Assembly (NCBI GenBank): GCA_036768485.1
Contig: JAVLUZ010000154.1
Coordinates: 42,736,284 to 42,800,283, forward strand
Direction: 5' to 3'
DNA: 64,000 nt
Source of the DNA: Mermis nigrescens
Lineage: Eukaryota > Nematoda > Enoplea > Mermithida > Mermithidae
Shown: piece by piece, positions 24,203-33,900 of the stretch
Position numbering within the stretch: the stretch's first letter is position 1
Layout: each line of letters starts with the position of its first letter
Notes under the pieces: model-generated
What the model was told of the DNA's origin: nothing
Databases searched by the model: none
What the model saw: the letters and a program-made list of their open reading frames with translations, nothing else
Position numbers and translations under genes: made by a program

Positions 24203-25500
24203 GACTTTTGTGCCTCGTAAAACATGTTCATAATCTCTCCTGTAATTTTTCAGGTATCTTTGTGCCATGTATTTCACGCGCCTTTTGTTTCTTACTAATA
24301 GCAAGCTGCACTTCTATCTCTGTCTTCCTTTCCTCTTTGCTAAAATTAGGTGGCGGAGAGCGTTTTAGACTCGATTGCTTTTCGCTTATTTTCGCAGCTT
24401 GCTTTTCACATTCCGTCGATTAGTGCTTTTTTGTAAAATCCTTATATTCGCTTAAGTGCGTTGCCAGGTGCTTCAACATCCCCTTGTGAGTGTGACCCGA
24501 TCCGTGCAGTCCTTTTCACCGCGACTTATTAGTTTATCACACGTTTAACATTTTGCTTTTGATTCATCACTTTCACAAATCGTAAAATAATTCCAAATGA
24601 TCGCAGTGTACTGCTGACTCGCGGCTGCCATTCAGCTAATAGATGAATAATTCAACAATAAATTATATTCCTAAACAGCGTGAAGAGAAAGCTATCTGTT
24701 ATTTTAAAGGTACTGCATGCTATGCTCGTATATAAGAAATCCAGTGACAAATAAGTACGTCAGACAGATCGAATTCGAATCGAGGTAATAAATTAGGAAC
24801 ACATTGTGACAAAGAAAAAGTATTCGAATCTTGTTGAAAACTTCTTGCTATTTTTTTTGAAAAACATCTGAAATATGATCCGACTTTGAAATCAATTTCA
24901 GTAATAAATCCTATGATTAAAAGCTGACTGGTGGAGGATAAATATGGGGAATCAAAATCAGCGAGTAAACAGATAAGTGTTGTGAAAAGAGAAAACGGAA
25001 CTAAAAGAATGTTTTTTATACTTTAAAGAAACGACTTAATTGCGATGAGCAGGTGTGTGCTTTAAGTCGAGGTGTAAATTGGCTACGTTTATTTTGAGGA
25101 AACATTCAGACCAATCGTGCCACAATTTATTAAGTAATCAGCAGAATAATAAAAGGTGAAGCATCAAAACAAACAAAACTGCGTAACCTATACTATGTAT
25201 GTAGGTTCAAGGCTCAACTAAAAAAGACATGCCACGGTACGGTAGTCTCACGTGCTACCGGGATACCAAAAGCTGTTCCATTGCGTATTTACATACGACA
25301 AACCCGAATAAGTCATGTTTTAAAGATTAGAAGCACTCAATTGTAGAGTGAAATGCATTCAAAATATAGATGTAGAAACAGAAGAATAGGTATTTAAAAA
25401 ATCAGACAATTGTTCATTAAGTAGTGCGCCCGCCATATTCGCACGACTCGGTATCTCAATGACGTTTTACTGCACATCTATAGGCCCCGGCAGGAATAGC
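24203..25500. other. No gene recognised; single-copy-looking
   Basis: 1.3 kb free of the repeat families, with mixed composition and stops in all frames. Could hold non-coding exons or regulatory DNA of an unseen gene, but nothing in the sequence proves that. Confidence 0.4.
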
Positions 25501-25509
25501 GGCCCCCGG

Positions 25510-25613
25510 CACATCTCTATGGTGGTATGGGTGGCCAAATCGCGAAAAAGCGCCAAAAACTCAATTCTAGAGTCTACCGTAATCTGCGAGGGGTTTTTCT
25601 GAATTCTCAGAGG
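25510..25613 (+). repeat. Partial family D copy
   Basis: Contains GTGGCCAAATCGCGAAAAAG, AACTCAATTCTAGAGTC and TTTCTGAATTCTCAGAGGG in the D order. It abuts an A element. Confidence 0.6.
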
Positions 25614-25621
25614 GTTACAAC

Positions 25622-26493
25622 CATACGTGGGCAGCAAGAAAATTCTGGGGGGCGTGCAAGATTTTTGAAGGTAAAAAAATGGCCTTAAAAATGGTGGTAT
25701 GGCGATAAAAACACCATTTTTCGACGTTTATCATCAAGCACTGTCCATTGGCATCAACAAATTGCGAAAAAAACGAAAAAAATTTTCAAAAATTGAATCC
25801 TGGGGGGTATGCAACACGGTTTTTTTGTATTCGGCAAAGATTTTTCCTGTTGTACAAAGACTTTTGGGAAGCGTCTTTGTACATGTACAAAGATTTTTGG
25901 GAGGACAAAAACTGCAAAAAAGGTTTGAAATTTGCAAAAACTTTCGGCGGTTAGCGCCGAAACGAGTAATTGTGTGTTCTATATATGTTTTTAATGTCAG
26001 AAATTGCGATTCGAAAGGAAAAATTTCAAATTTTTCGGCGCCTCGCGCCGGTTTGAGACGATGATTAGTGCTTTTTGCCCTCAGAAACCCAGAAATTAGC
26101 TAAAATACACTACCAAAGGTCGAACAACTCTGTTTTTGCCACACTAAAATCGCTACTGTACTGTACCATATTATAGTATCCAAAAATTTGTGTGTACAAA
26201 ATGAACACTCTTAGGGAGGGACCATCTTTGTACATGTACAAACGGACCTTGTACAAAAAAAACACTGGTATGCAAGCAACCCCCCCCCAGAAACCAAAAT
26301 ACCCCCACAAATAAAAATATCCCCCCAGAATTCAATTTTTAAAATTTTTTCGCAATTTTTTGATGCCAATGGATAGTGCTCGATGAGAAACGTCGAAAAA
26401 TGGTGTTTTTTCGCCATACCACCACTTTTAAGACCATTTTTTGACCTTTGAAAAATCTTGCTCTACCCAGAATTTTCTCGCTGCCCACATATG
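25622..26493. mobile_element. Palindromic family A element with a B element at its centre
   Basis: The left end CATACGTGGGCAGCAAGAAA and the right end (complement CATATGTGGGCAGCGAGAAA) are the same A end, so the copy is a long inverted repeat: the plus-strand half at 25622-25814 and the minus-strand half at 26276-26493. Flanks GTTACAAC (25614-25621) and GTTACAAA (26494-26501) agree at 7 of 8. The centre is filled by B (25815-26267). Confidence 0.85.
25815..26267 (-). mobile_element. Family B MITE, full-length reference copy, perfect 8-bp duplication
   Basis: 453 bp. Begins CACGGTTTTTTTGTATTCGG and ends TTGTACAAAAAAAACACTG. GTATGCAA flanks it at 25807-25814 and 26268-26275. In order: palindromic TTTGTACATGTACAAAG, GC palindrome GGCGGTTAGCGCCG, GC palindrome CGGCGCCTCGCGCCG, block AAACCCAGAAATTAGCTAAA, ACCATATTATAGTA, then a second TTTGTACATGTACAAA. 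Confidence 0.93.
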
Positions 26494-26501
26494 GTTACAA
26501 A

Positions 26502-26939
26502 CAACCTCCCAAGCCCATGTGTGTAGTCTTTTGTCCATAACGTGAGGGGTGGGCAAAAAAGCCACCGCTTTACATTGATTAATTGAATTGTTGATACTTT
26601 CGAATCATTTTATTATAAAGCGAGCTTCAAAATTTTTGAAACACATTACATATGTAATTAGCCAAAATATCAAACGCGGAACGAAATTATAGCCAATTTC
26701 GACTGTAAAATCGAACTCTGATATGAACGAGCTACTATAATCTATAAATAAAATTATAATAAACAGACAATACAGACGCTTAATATAATCAAACCGCAGC
26801 AAACAACAAATTTGAAAACTTTCAGCAAAAATACGAAATAGCACTAATGTTGAAATGAATTTTGCGAAAATCGAAACAAAACGATTCCGAATGTGGGTGT
26901 ACATAATCTTGGGGAGTTCTCCCATGCATGGACAGCCGC
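26502..26939. other. No gene seen
   Basis: AT-rich stretch between a family A element and a family J repeat. The open minus-strand frame here has no recognisable features. Confidence 0.45.
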
Positions 26940-27265
26940 TCACATGCACACTGGGATTATAGGGGTATCCCCTACCACAACTTTTGAAAGGCAATACCCC
27001 CTCAGGCCATTTGCGGACCAAAACCTATTGTTGGATTGGAATTATGAAAGAGCGCCAAACGAAGCACAGCAGTAGGTATAATTTGAAGTATTTTTTGAGT
27101 AGTGCTCTGTCGATTCATTCATTCAGACAAATTATTCTGTCCATGTGTAATAGTCCCAGTCATTCCATCGTTTTTATTATCACTTGTTCTCATGCTAACC
27201 TAATCACCAATATTCACGAAGAGTAAAATAAAACGGATTAAATCATTTTTACGGGTTGTTGTGTG
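26940..27265 (+). repeat. Family J dispersed repeat
   Basis: About 330 bp with TTTTGAAAGGCAATACCCCC, CATTTGCGGACCAAAACCTA, AATTATGAAAGAGCGCC, ATTCACGAAGAGTAAAATAA and ACGGATTAAATCATTTTTAC. A minus-strand copy lies at 46310-46635. Short frames over it differ between copies, so it is not coding. Confidence 0.75.
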
Positions 27266-27382
27266 TACCATTTTTCAACGTTTCTCATCGAGCACTATTC
27301 ATCGGCATCAAAAAGTTGCGCAAAAAACAAAAAATTTTCAAAAATCGAATTTAGGGGGTATTTGCCCCCACGTATGGTCACA
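27266..27382 (+). repeat. Family A fragment
   Basis: Only the 3' part of the core (CCATTTTTCAACGTTTCTCA, TCGGCATCAAAAAGTTGCG) and an end TTTGCCCCCACGTATG. Confidence 0.7.
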
Positions 27383-27448
27383 TTTTTCGTGCGAATTAAA
27401 GGCAGCTAATTCGTTCGATCAAAGATGATCAAAGTAGATAAGGGAGGT

Positions 27449-27547
27449 GGCAGGTAAAACGCGACATCGTACCACAGTAGTCCATTGACACCTGATGCGC
27501 ATCAGGTGTCAACGGATTACTGTGGTACGATAATGCGTTTTACCTGA
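27449..27547. repeat. Near-perfect hairpin of about 99 bp
   Basis: The arms meet at 27498/27499 (CACCTGATGC|GCATCAGGTG) with no loop and extend outward through TCGTACCACAGTA / TACTGTGGTACGA to AGGTAAAACGC / GCGTTTTACCT, with a few mismatches. Either a small palindromic MITE or the junction of two terminal repeats. Confidence 0.85.
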
Positions 27548-27860
27548 CACATACATATTTTGACTTTTAGGATCAAGCAGGTGGTTAAAAACAACTATCA
27601 AAATTCTTTGGGATTAATTAACAAATACCGGACTTTTATTCTTTAATGCTTTAATAAAAATCATGTCATGTGAGGCCAGAGGATCTCGAAAAACCTAGAG
27701 AATCAGTTTGAATTTTTATACGCTTCTTTATTTAGCATACTTTGGAATTTGAGAACTTATTTTCATTTTGTCGTGATTCGTCGACAGCATTTGATTGAAA
27801 ACGTCAAAAATTGTTTTTCGTCCCAAGTTTGTACTTTACAATTTATTGTATTTTTTAGAT
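27548..27860. other. No gene seen upstream of the tandem array
   Basis: AT-rich. Ends in TTTATTGTATTTTTTAG, which looks like a 3' splice site just before the array. Confidence 0.4.
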
Positions 27861-27869
27861 TCCCTCATA

Positions 27870-29060
27870 CATATGATACTGATGGAGCAGATGGGGCAGC
27901 TCCACTACCATATGTTGCATTTGGGCAGCTCTTCCACCATATGTTGCAGATTGGGCAGCTCCTCCTCCATATGACACTGATGGAGCTGATGAGGCAGCAC
28001 ATCCACCATTATATGATACTGATGGACCAGATGGGGCAGCTCCTCCTTTTTTTAGATGGAGCAGACGGAGCAGCTACTCCTCCATATGATACTGATGGAG
28101 CAGATGGGTAGCACCTCCACCAAATGTTGCAGATCCACCACCATATGATACTGATGGAACAAATGGGGCAGCTCCTCCACAATGTTTTAGATGGAGCATA
28201 TGGAGCAGATGAGGCAGCACCTCCACCATATGTTGCAGATCCACCACCATATGATACTGATGGAACAGATGGAGCAGCTCCTCGACCATGTTTTAGATGG
28301 AGCAGATGGGGCAGCACCTCCCCCTTATGATGCAGCTGGAGCAGATGAGGCAGCACCTCCACCATATGTTGCAGATAGGGCAGGTCCACCACCATATGAT
28401 ACTGATGGAGCAGATGGGGCAGGTCCTCCACCATGTTTTATATGGAGCAGCAAATGGAGCAGATGGGACAGCTCCTCCTCCATATGATACTGATGGAGCA
28501 GCACCTCCCCCATATGATGCAGCTGGAGCATATGGGGCAGCATCTCCACCATATGTTGCAGATAGGGCAGGTCCACCACCATATGATACTGATGGAACAG
28601 ATGGGGCAGCTCATCCACCATGTTTTATATGGGGCAGCTAATGGAGCAGATGGGACAGCTCCTCCTCCATATGATACTGAGGGAGCAGATGGGGCAGCAC
28701 CTCCCCCATATGATGCAGCTGGAGCATATGGGGCAGCATCTCCAATTCTCCACTATATGTTGCAGATAGGGCAGGTCCACCACCATATGATACTGATGGA
28801 GCAGATGGGGCAGCTCCTCCACCATGTTTTATATGGAGCAGCAAATGGAGCAGATGGGACAGCTCCTCCTCCATATGGTACTGATGGAGCAGATGGGGCA
28901 GCACCTCCCCATATGATGCAACTGAAGCAGATGGGGCAGGTCCACCACCATAGGATACTGAGGGACCCGATGGGGCAGCTCCTCCACCAAGTGACACTGA
29001 TGGAGCAGATGGCGCAGAACTTCCACCATATATTGCAGATGAGGCAGATCAACCACCATG
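27870..29060 (+). repeat. Tandem array with PPPY-type reading frame (possible decayed exon)
   Basis: About 1.2 kb of units of 39, 30 and 21 nt, all multiples of three. Plus-strand translations are of the type DTDGADGAAPPPY, VADRAGPPPY, DAAGAYGAASPPY and VADPPPY. A splice-acceptor-like TATTTTTTAG|AT precedes it at 27858. The frame is not kept: at each CCATGTTTTA unit (about 28185, 28288, 28431, 28618, 28824) two bases are missing relative to CCATATGTTTTA, which shifts the frame. It could be a repeat-protein pseudogene or a minisatellite with coding-like units. No homologue recognised. Confidence 0.7.
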
Positions 29061-29660
29061 TCTTAGATGGAAAAAATGACAGAAAATGATTACGAGCTCT
29101 TTTCACAAAATTCATAGAAAATCGACCAATAAATAAGGCAAACTAAAGACATCAGATCTGTTAAGCTTAAAAGGATTCGTTCAATTCTATGCGCAGACAT
29201 GTTCTGCATAGTAATTTTGGGGGTTCAACCCGAAATTTTTCTCTAAAATGCATTAAATGCATTTCTATATTCAAAACCAATGGGGATGTATGTCAATCGA
29301 ATACCATTTTCCGGCTTTTCTCTTCCTTTCTACAGCAATAATCACAGAAATATTTTTAAAAAGTTTCATGATATTGAGCAATAATACAGTTTATATGTAT
29401 GTTGACATTGAGCCAAAAAGTCGGTAAAAACTCGCACAATAGGCATACATGTTTCCTAAGATTTTTTGAAAATTGAAAATCCTGTCCTATATCAATAGGT
29501 ATACATATATGTACATGCACAGGCCTGAGAACTAATTGTCAGGGAGCCGTCCAAAACATTCAAAGGTCAAAAAAGGTCAAGAAGCTGATGATAGGGGAAG
29601 AAAAGCATCATTTCTCGACATTTCTAATCAAAAGCGATCAAATGGCAACCATTAAACCTA
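29061..29660. other. No gene seen
   Basis: AT-rich sequence following the tandem array; stops in all frames. Confidence 0.45.
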
Positions 29661-29669
29661 TAGTATGAG

Positions 29670-29990
29670 AATTTTAGGGGGTCACTCCCGACAAATTTTT
29701 AAAAAAGCGCATGTTTTGGGGCTCAAAATCATAAGTACGCGTCAAAAATACCGCTTTTCGACTTTTCACAATGTGCTCCTTCTGGAACATAAAAACATAA
29801 AAGAATTAGCAAAATAAGGAAACATTGATCAAAGTAAACAAAATAAAGTCAAAAAATTAGTAAGTGTCGAAAATTGGACACTTCTGAGCCAAAATTTAGT
29901 TACATAAAAAGGCTTGCAACAGAAGATTTTTATGATTTTTTCGAAAAATCGGCAACTCTTGGAGGTCGGCAGCCATTTTGCGTGGGCCAG
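29670..29990 (+). repeat. Family E copy
   Basis: Has TTTTAGGGGGTCACTCC, CGCTTTTCGACTTTTCACAA, GAACATAAAAACATAAAAGA and AAAATAAAGTCAAAAAATTA. The GC palindrome is lost in this copy. Confidence 0.6.
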
Positions 29991-30099
29991 CATTAGCAGT
30001 CATTCTGGGGGATCAAAACCAAAACCCACCAAAAATACACGTAAGACGTACATACGTTTAATGGCGACGTAAAATCGTAAAAAACAGGAAAAAATCGCA

Positions 30100-30232
30100 A
30101 AAAAAATTAAATTCTGCGGTGGTCTTTAACGTCAGCCAAATTCTGGAGGAAAAATGGGGTAAAATTGCCAAAAATAGCACCAAAAATTTAATTCTGGGGG
30201 TTTAACGATTCAGGGGTGTCCGGATTCTTGGG
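30100..30232 (+). repeat. Family D-like copy
   Basis: Contains GGTAAAATTGCCAAAAATAG, AATTTAATTCTGGGGGTTTA and GTGTCCGGATTCTTGGGG. It directly precedes an A element. Confidence 0.6.
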
Positions 30233-30240
30233 GTCCAGAT

Positions 30241-30498
30241 CATAGGTGGGCGGCACCAAATTCTGGGGGTGCAATATTTTTCAAAGGTCAAAAAATAGCT
30301 TTGAAAGTGATGGTATGGCGAAAAACGATTTTTCAACGTTTCTCATCGAGCACAATCCATTGGCATCAAAAAATTGCAAAAAAAAACAAAATAAAATTCA
30401 AAATTTGAATTCTGGGGGATATTTCGGTTTCTGGGGGGTATCTTGGTTTCTCGGGGAGGGGGGGTGCTTACTCCCCAAATCCCTAACGCCCAGGTGTG
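30241..30498 (+). mobile_element. Family A MITE
   Basis: Begins CATAGGTGGGCGGCACC and ends ACGCCCAGGTGTG. GTCCAGAT (30233-30240) and GTCCGGAT (30499-30506) agree at 7 of 8. It lies 160 bases past the TTC7 stop on the plus strand and may fall within the TTC7 3' UTR. Confidence 0.85.
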
Positions 30499-30660
30499 GT
30501 CCGGATCATACGTGGGCAGCGGGTGGGGTGGTGGTGCAAAACCGTCAAAAGCCGTAAAAAACATGTTAAAAATTCAATTCTAGGGATCTACGTGTGGTCC
30601 AGCCAGACCTCCACGTCCTCGCGTGGTTTTTTTTTAGATTTTGGGGTTCAGCACAGCGAA

Positions 30661-30971
30661 TCACAAATGTAACAAGCGGGGAACCACAGCAAATGGCATT
30701 AAAGGCGCCGAATCGTCCAGCTGAAGGGCGGTGTGGGCGCAGAGGGCCGCCTCTTCGAATCGATCGCTTTTGGCCAAAAGCCGCGCGAGCGACCGCCACG
30801 CGAGCAAATCGCTGCACGGCTCGGCGGCGACCAATTGGCGCAGCGCGTGCTCGGCGGCGCCCAAGCGGCCTTCGCGTTCAGCGCACTGAGCCGCGCGCCT
30901 CAGCGACGGCCAATGATTCGGCGCCAACGCGAGCGACGCGGCGTAACACGCGGAGGCGTCGCTCCATCGAC
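30661..30971 (-). CDS. TTC7: TTC7 exon 12, C-terminus (residues 840-942)
   Basis: The acceptor TTCTATTAG|GTCGAT completes a Gly codon from exon 11, giving KAGRWSDASACYAASLALAP. The family sequence at that point is KGNLEEAKQLYKEALTVNP. Further TPR helices follow: LRRAAQCAEREGRLGAAEHA, LRQLVAAEPCSDLLAWRSLA and LLAKSDRFEEAALCAHTALQ. The end LDDSAPLMPFAVVPRLLHL then TGA (30663-30661) is the family's LEASSPVLPFSIIPREL terminus, so the protein is complete. The whole exon aligns to the vertebrate C-terminus without gaps. GC content is high against AT-rich flanks. I saw no convincing AATAAA downstream; ATTAAA is at 30192-30187 and near 30060 (weak). Confidence 0.95.
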
Positions 30972-33900
30972 CTAATAGAATTACAGAAGGAAAAACAATA
31001 GGAGTATGTAAATAAAAAAAAGCAAAAACAACTTACATGGTTAGATATCAAATTAAGATAATAAGAGAAAGTCATCAATATGATAAAAAAAATTATAAAA
31101 AAAAGATAATAGAAAAAAATAAAATAAATAAATAAATATCATTAAAAACGAACATGGAGTCGGAGGGAGCCAGCAAATTTAGATTCCGGGTCTTTTTTCG
31201 CAAGTCAAAAGCGAAAAATGATCAAAATACCCTATGCGGGATGCTTTAATGTTGTATGCAATAAGTGCATTTTTTAGCAGTCTTTAGTTTTTATTTAGAC
31301 TGGTTTCGAGACTTTCAATCGGTAAAAAATACAAAAATTCATCGAAAATTTTGACTGATTAAATCGTTTCAACATCATTCTAGGTATTTCCCGCTTTGCT
31401 ACTTTCGTCCACAAAAATCATGCAGAAAATGATTGATAGCTCGTAATCGGCTGACACATTGACCCGGGTTTCAGACCCGAAGGGAGAGGGGTGTTTAGGG
31501 CAGAAAATAATTGAGTACGGTTATTACTCGCCGATTCTAGGCTTCATACCCGGGCATGGGGATCTAGAAGGAGTTTGAAGCATACGTGTTCTGGAGGGGT
31601 TTGACCCCCAAAATAACAACTGACCCCCCCCCGCAAACTGGCTGCGCCTCCCAGAATTGTCGATTTTTCGTAAAAGTTATTAAAAGTTTCAAAAGGTGTT
31701 CCCTTTTAAGCGTTTTTAGTTCATTTTTAGCTCAGAAATCTCAAATTTTCGGCGCTTCGCGCAATATACACGTTTTTTGACAATATTTTGTTCACTTTAC
31801 TCAATTTTTTCAAAATGTTTAAGTTTTTATGTCCTAAAAAGTACGAGCATTGTCTGAAACGTCAACAAATAGTATTTTTGACGTGTACCCTTCGTTTTTA
31901 GCCCAAAAAGGCACTTTTTAAAATTTTTTCGGGTCTGACCCCCCAGAATTCCCATGCTGTACATGTATAGCTTGGAATTTCTCGATAACCTAGAAGACAC
32001 CAAATCGATAGGCCGCCAGAATCGCATTTTTGGTGCTATTTTTGACGATTGTATACGATAGGACCCCAGAATTTGGCTGCTGCCCACCTATTGCATTAGC
32101 CTATTTCGACCCGCTCACCGAAAGGGACTACCACCTTCTGGGCATATATGGGCAGCGACCAATATTGAGGCCTGGGTGGTGTAAAACTGACTAAAATCCT
32201 GAAAAAGCATGCCAAATTTTTAATTTTGGGATCTATAGATTTATTCTCGGAGGGGGCTCTAAACCTCCGTAAGCCCACATGTGATTCTTGGCTAGGACAG
32301 CCAACTTTCAAAGCTGGAAAACCACGTCTCGTACAGGAGCGCATTTAAGGGGGCGGAGGGGTAAGCGGCATACCTGGGCGTGGGGGTTTGGGGGACCGGG
32401 GGTGTGCTTCCCCCCCAGAAACCAAAATGCCCCGCACCCCCGGAAACCAAATCCCCCCAGAATTCAATTTTTGAATTAGCTTGTTTTTTCGCAATTCTTT
32501 GATGCCAATGGATAGTGCTCGATGAGAAACGTTGAAAAATGATGCTTTTTTCGCCATACCACCATTTTTAGGGCCATTTTTTCATTTTTGAAAAAATCTT
32601 GCACCCCCTCAGAACTTTGGTGTCGCCAACCTATGGTGGGCGGCCCCCCCCCATTGGCCCAAAATATTTGGCGAGGTAAAGAATGTACATATATGTATTT
32701 CCCAATGATTTTTGGCCGTCAGTGATCACAATTTCTCAAGTTTTTCCGACGCTTCGCGCATATATTACATATTAATGACATTATTTATTTGTACTTTCTT
32801 TGCGATCCGGAAGCCATTTTCTGCTAATGAAGTTTCCAATAAAATTCTAAAAGTAGAAACAATTATTTCAGCATAGTTTATTTTATTTTCAAGCATACCT
32901 TCTAAAAAAATTTTTAGACGTTTGGTGCCAAATGCTACAAATACAGGAAATCCAGCAGAAAATCAAACTTCTAAACATCCTTCATCCTAAATTTCACAAT
33001 TTTTCAGGGAAACGTTGCATCAGACGTGATTTTAAATAAAACTAGACGAAGTAAAATGGCGAAAAAACGCTATCTCGCGGGCAAACTTTTGGACCTTTTT
33101 TTGACTGGTTTCGAAAAAAGTTGGGATACCTCCCGGAAAATCCTAGATTCGCGCTTTTGGACCAGAACAACCAACGTTTTTCAAAGGAAGGTTGGACAGG
33201 GCAATCCACTGACCATTGCCAGTTAGATATCTCGCCAAATGTGGACAGCACCCGAATTGTGAAGGTCTAAGCGGGGGTGAAACTGGCAAAAATCCTAAAA
33301 AAACATGCCGGAACTTCGAGGAACCTATTGTTTTTTTAACGGGTCTGCCGGATCCCCATGCCGACGAATAGGGATTCGGGCCCCCGAGTTCGAATCACGC
33401 CTTTTCTCCTTATCTCCCGACGAAACTTGATTTCAAATGCTCCTCTTAGGTTCATACATAATCTAGGGGGTTAGGGGAGCGGGGTCCCTCCCCCGCAAAA
33501 ATTTTTGCGATCCCTAAGAATTCGCGATTTTTCGAAAGTTCCCGAAATTACCTAAAAATTTGTAAAAAAGGTGTTTTTGTAAGCGTTAACAGCTGATCTT
33601 TTGCTCAAAAGTAACAAATTTTTGGCGCTCCGCGCTCGATTTTCTTCGAAATTTTTCACATTTTTCATGCTCCATAGAGGTAGAGCAATGTCAGAAACGC
33701 TGAAAAAAGATTTTTTGACGCGTACTCGCCATTTTGGGCCCAAAAAGGGGTCTTCAAAATTGCACCCCCCCCAGATTTTCCATACTGTGCAAGTCTGCTT
33801 AGGTTCAAAATGAAATTGGCATTTTAACCAGCTTTTTGCAGCAAGCGCCCTTTCAGATATAAAACTTGATGCGAATTCGGAAAGGTTAAACACGCTTCCT

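Noticed and set aside
28433..29089. 218-codon plus-strand frame over the tandem array
   Set aside because: The frame mixes PPPY-type units with an out-of-frame His/Met/Gln version of the same units, so the long frame is not a consistent protein. Treated as a possible decayed repeat exon instead.
30594..31001. 135-codon plus-strand Arg-rich frame
   Set aside because: Antisense shadow of TTC7 exon 12, open because the exon is GC-rich.
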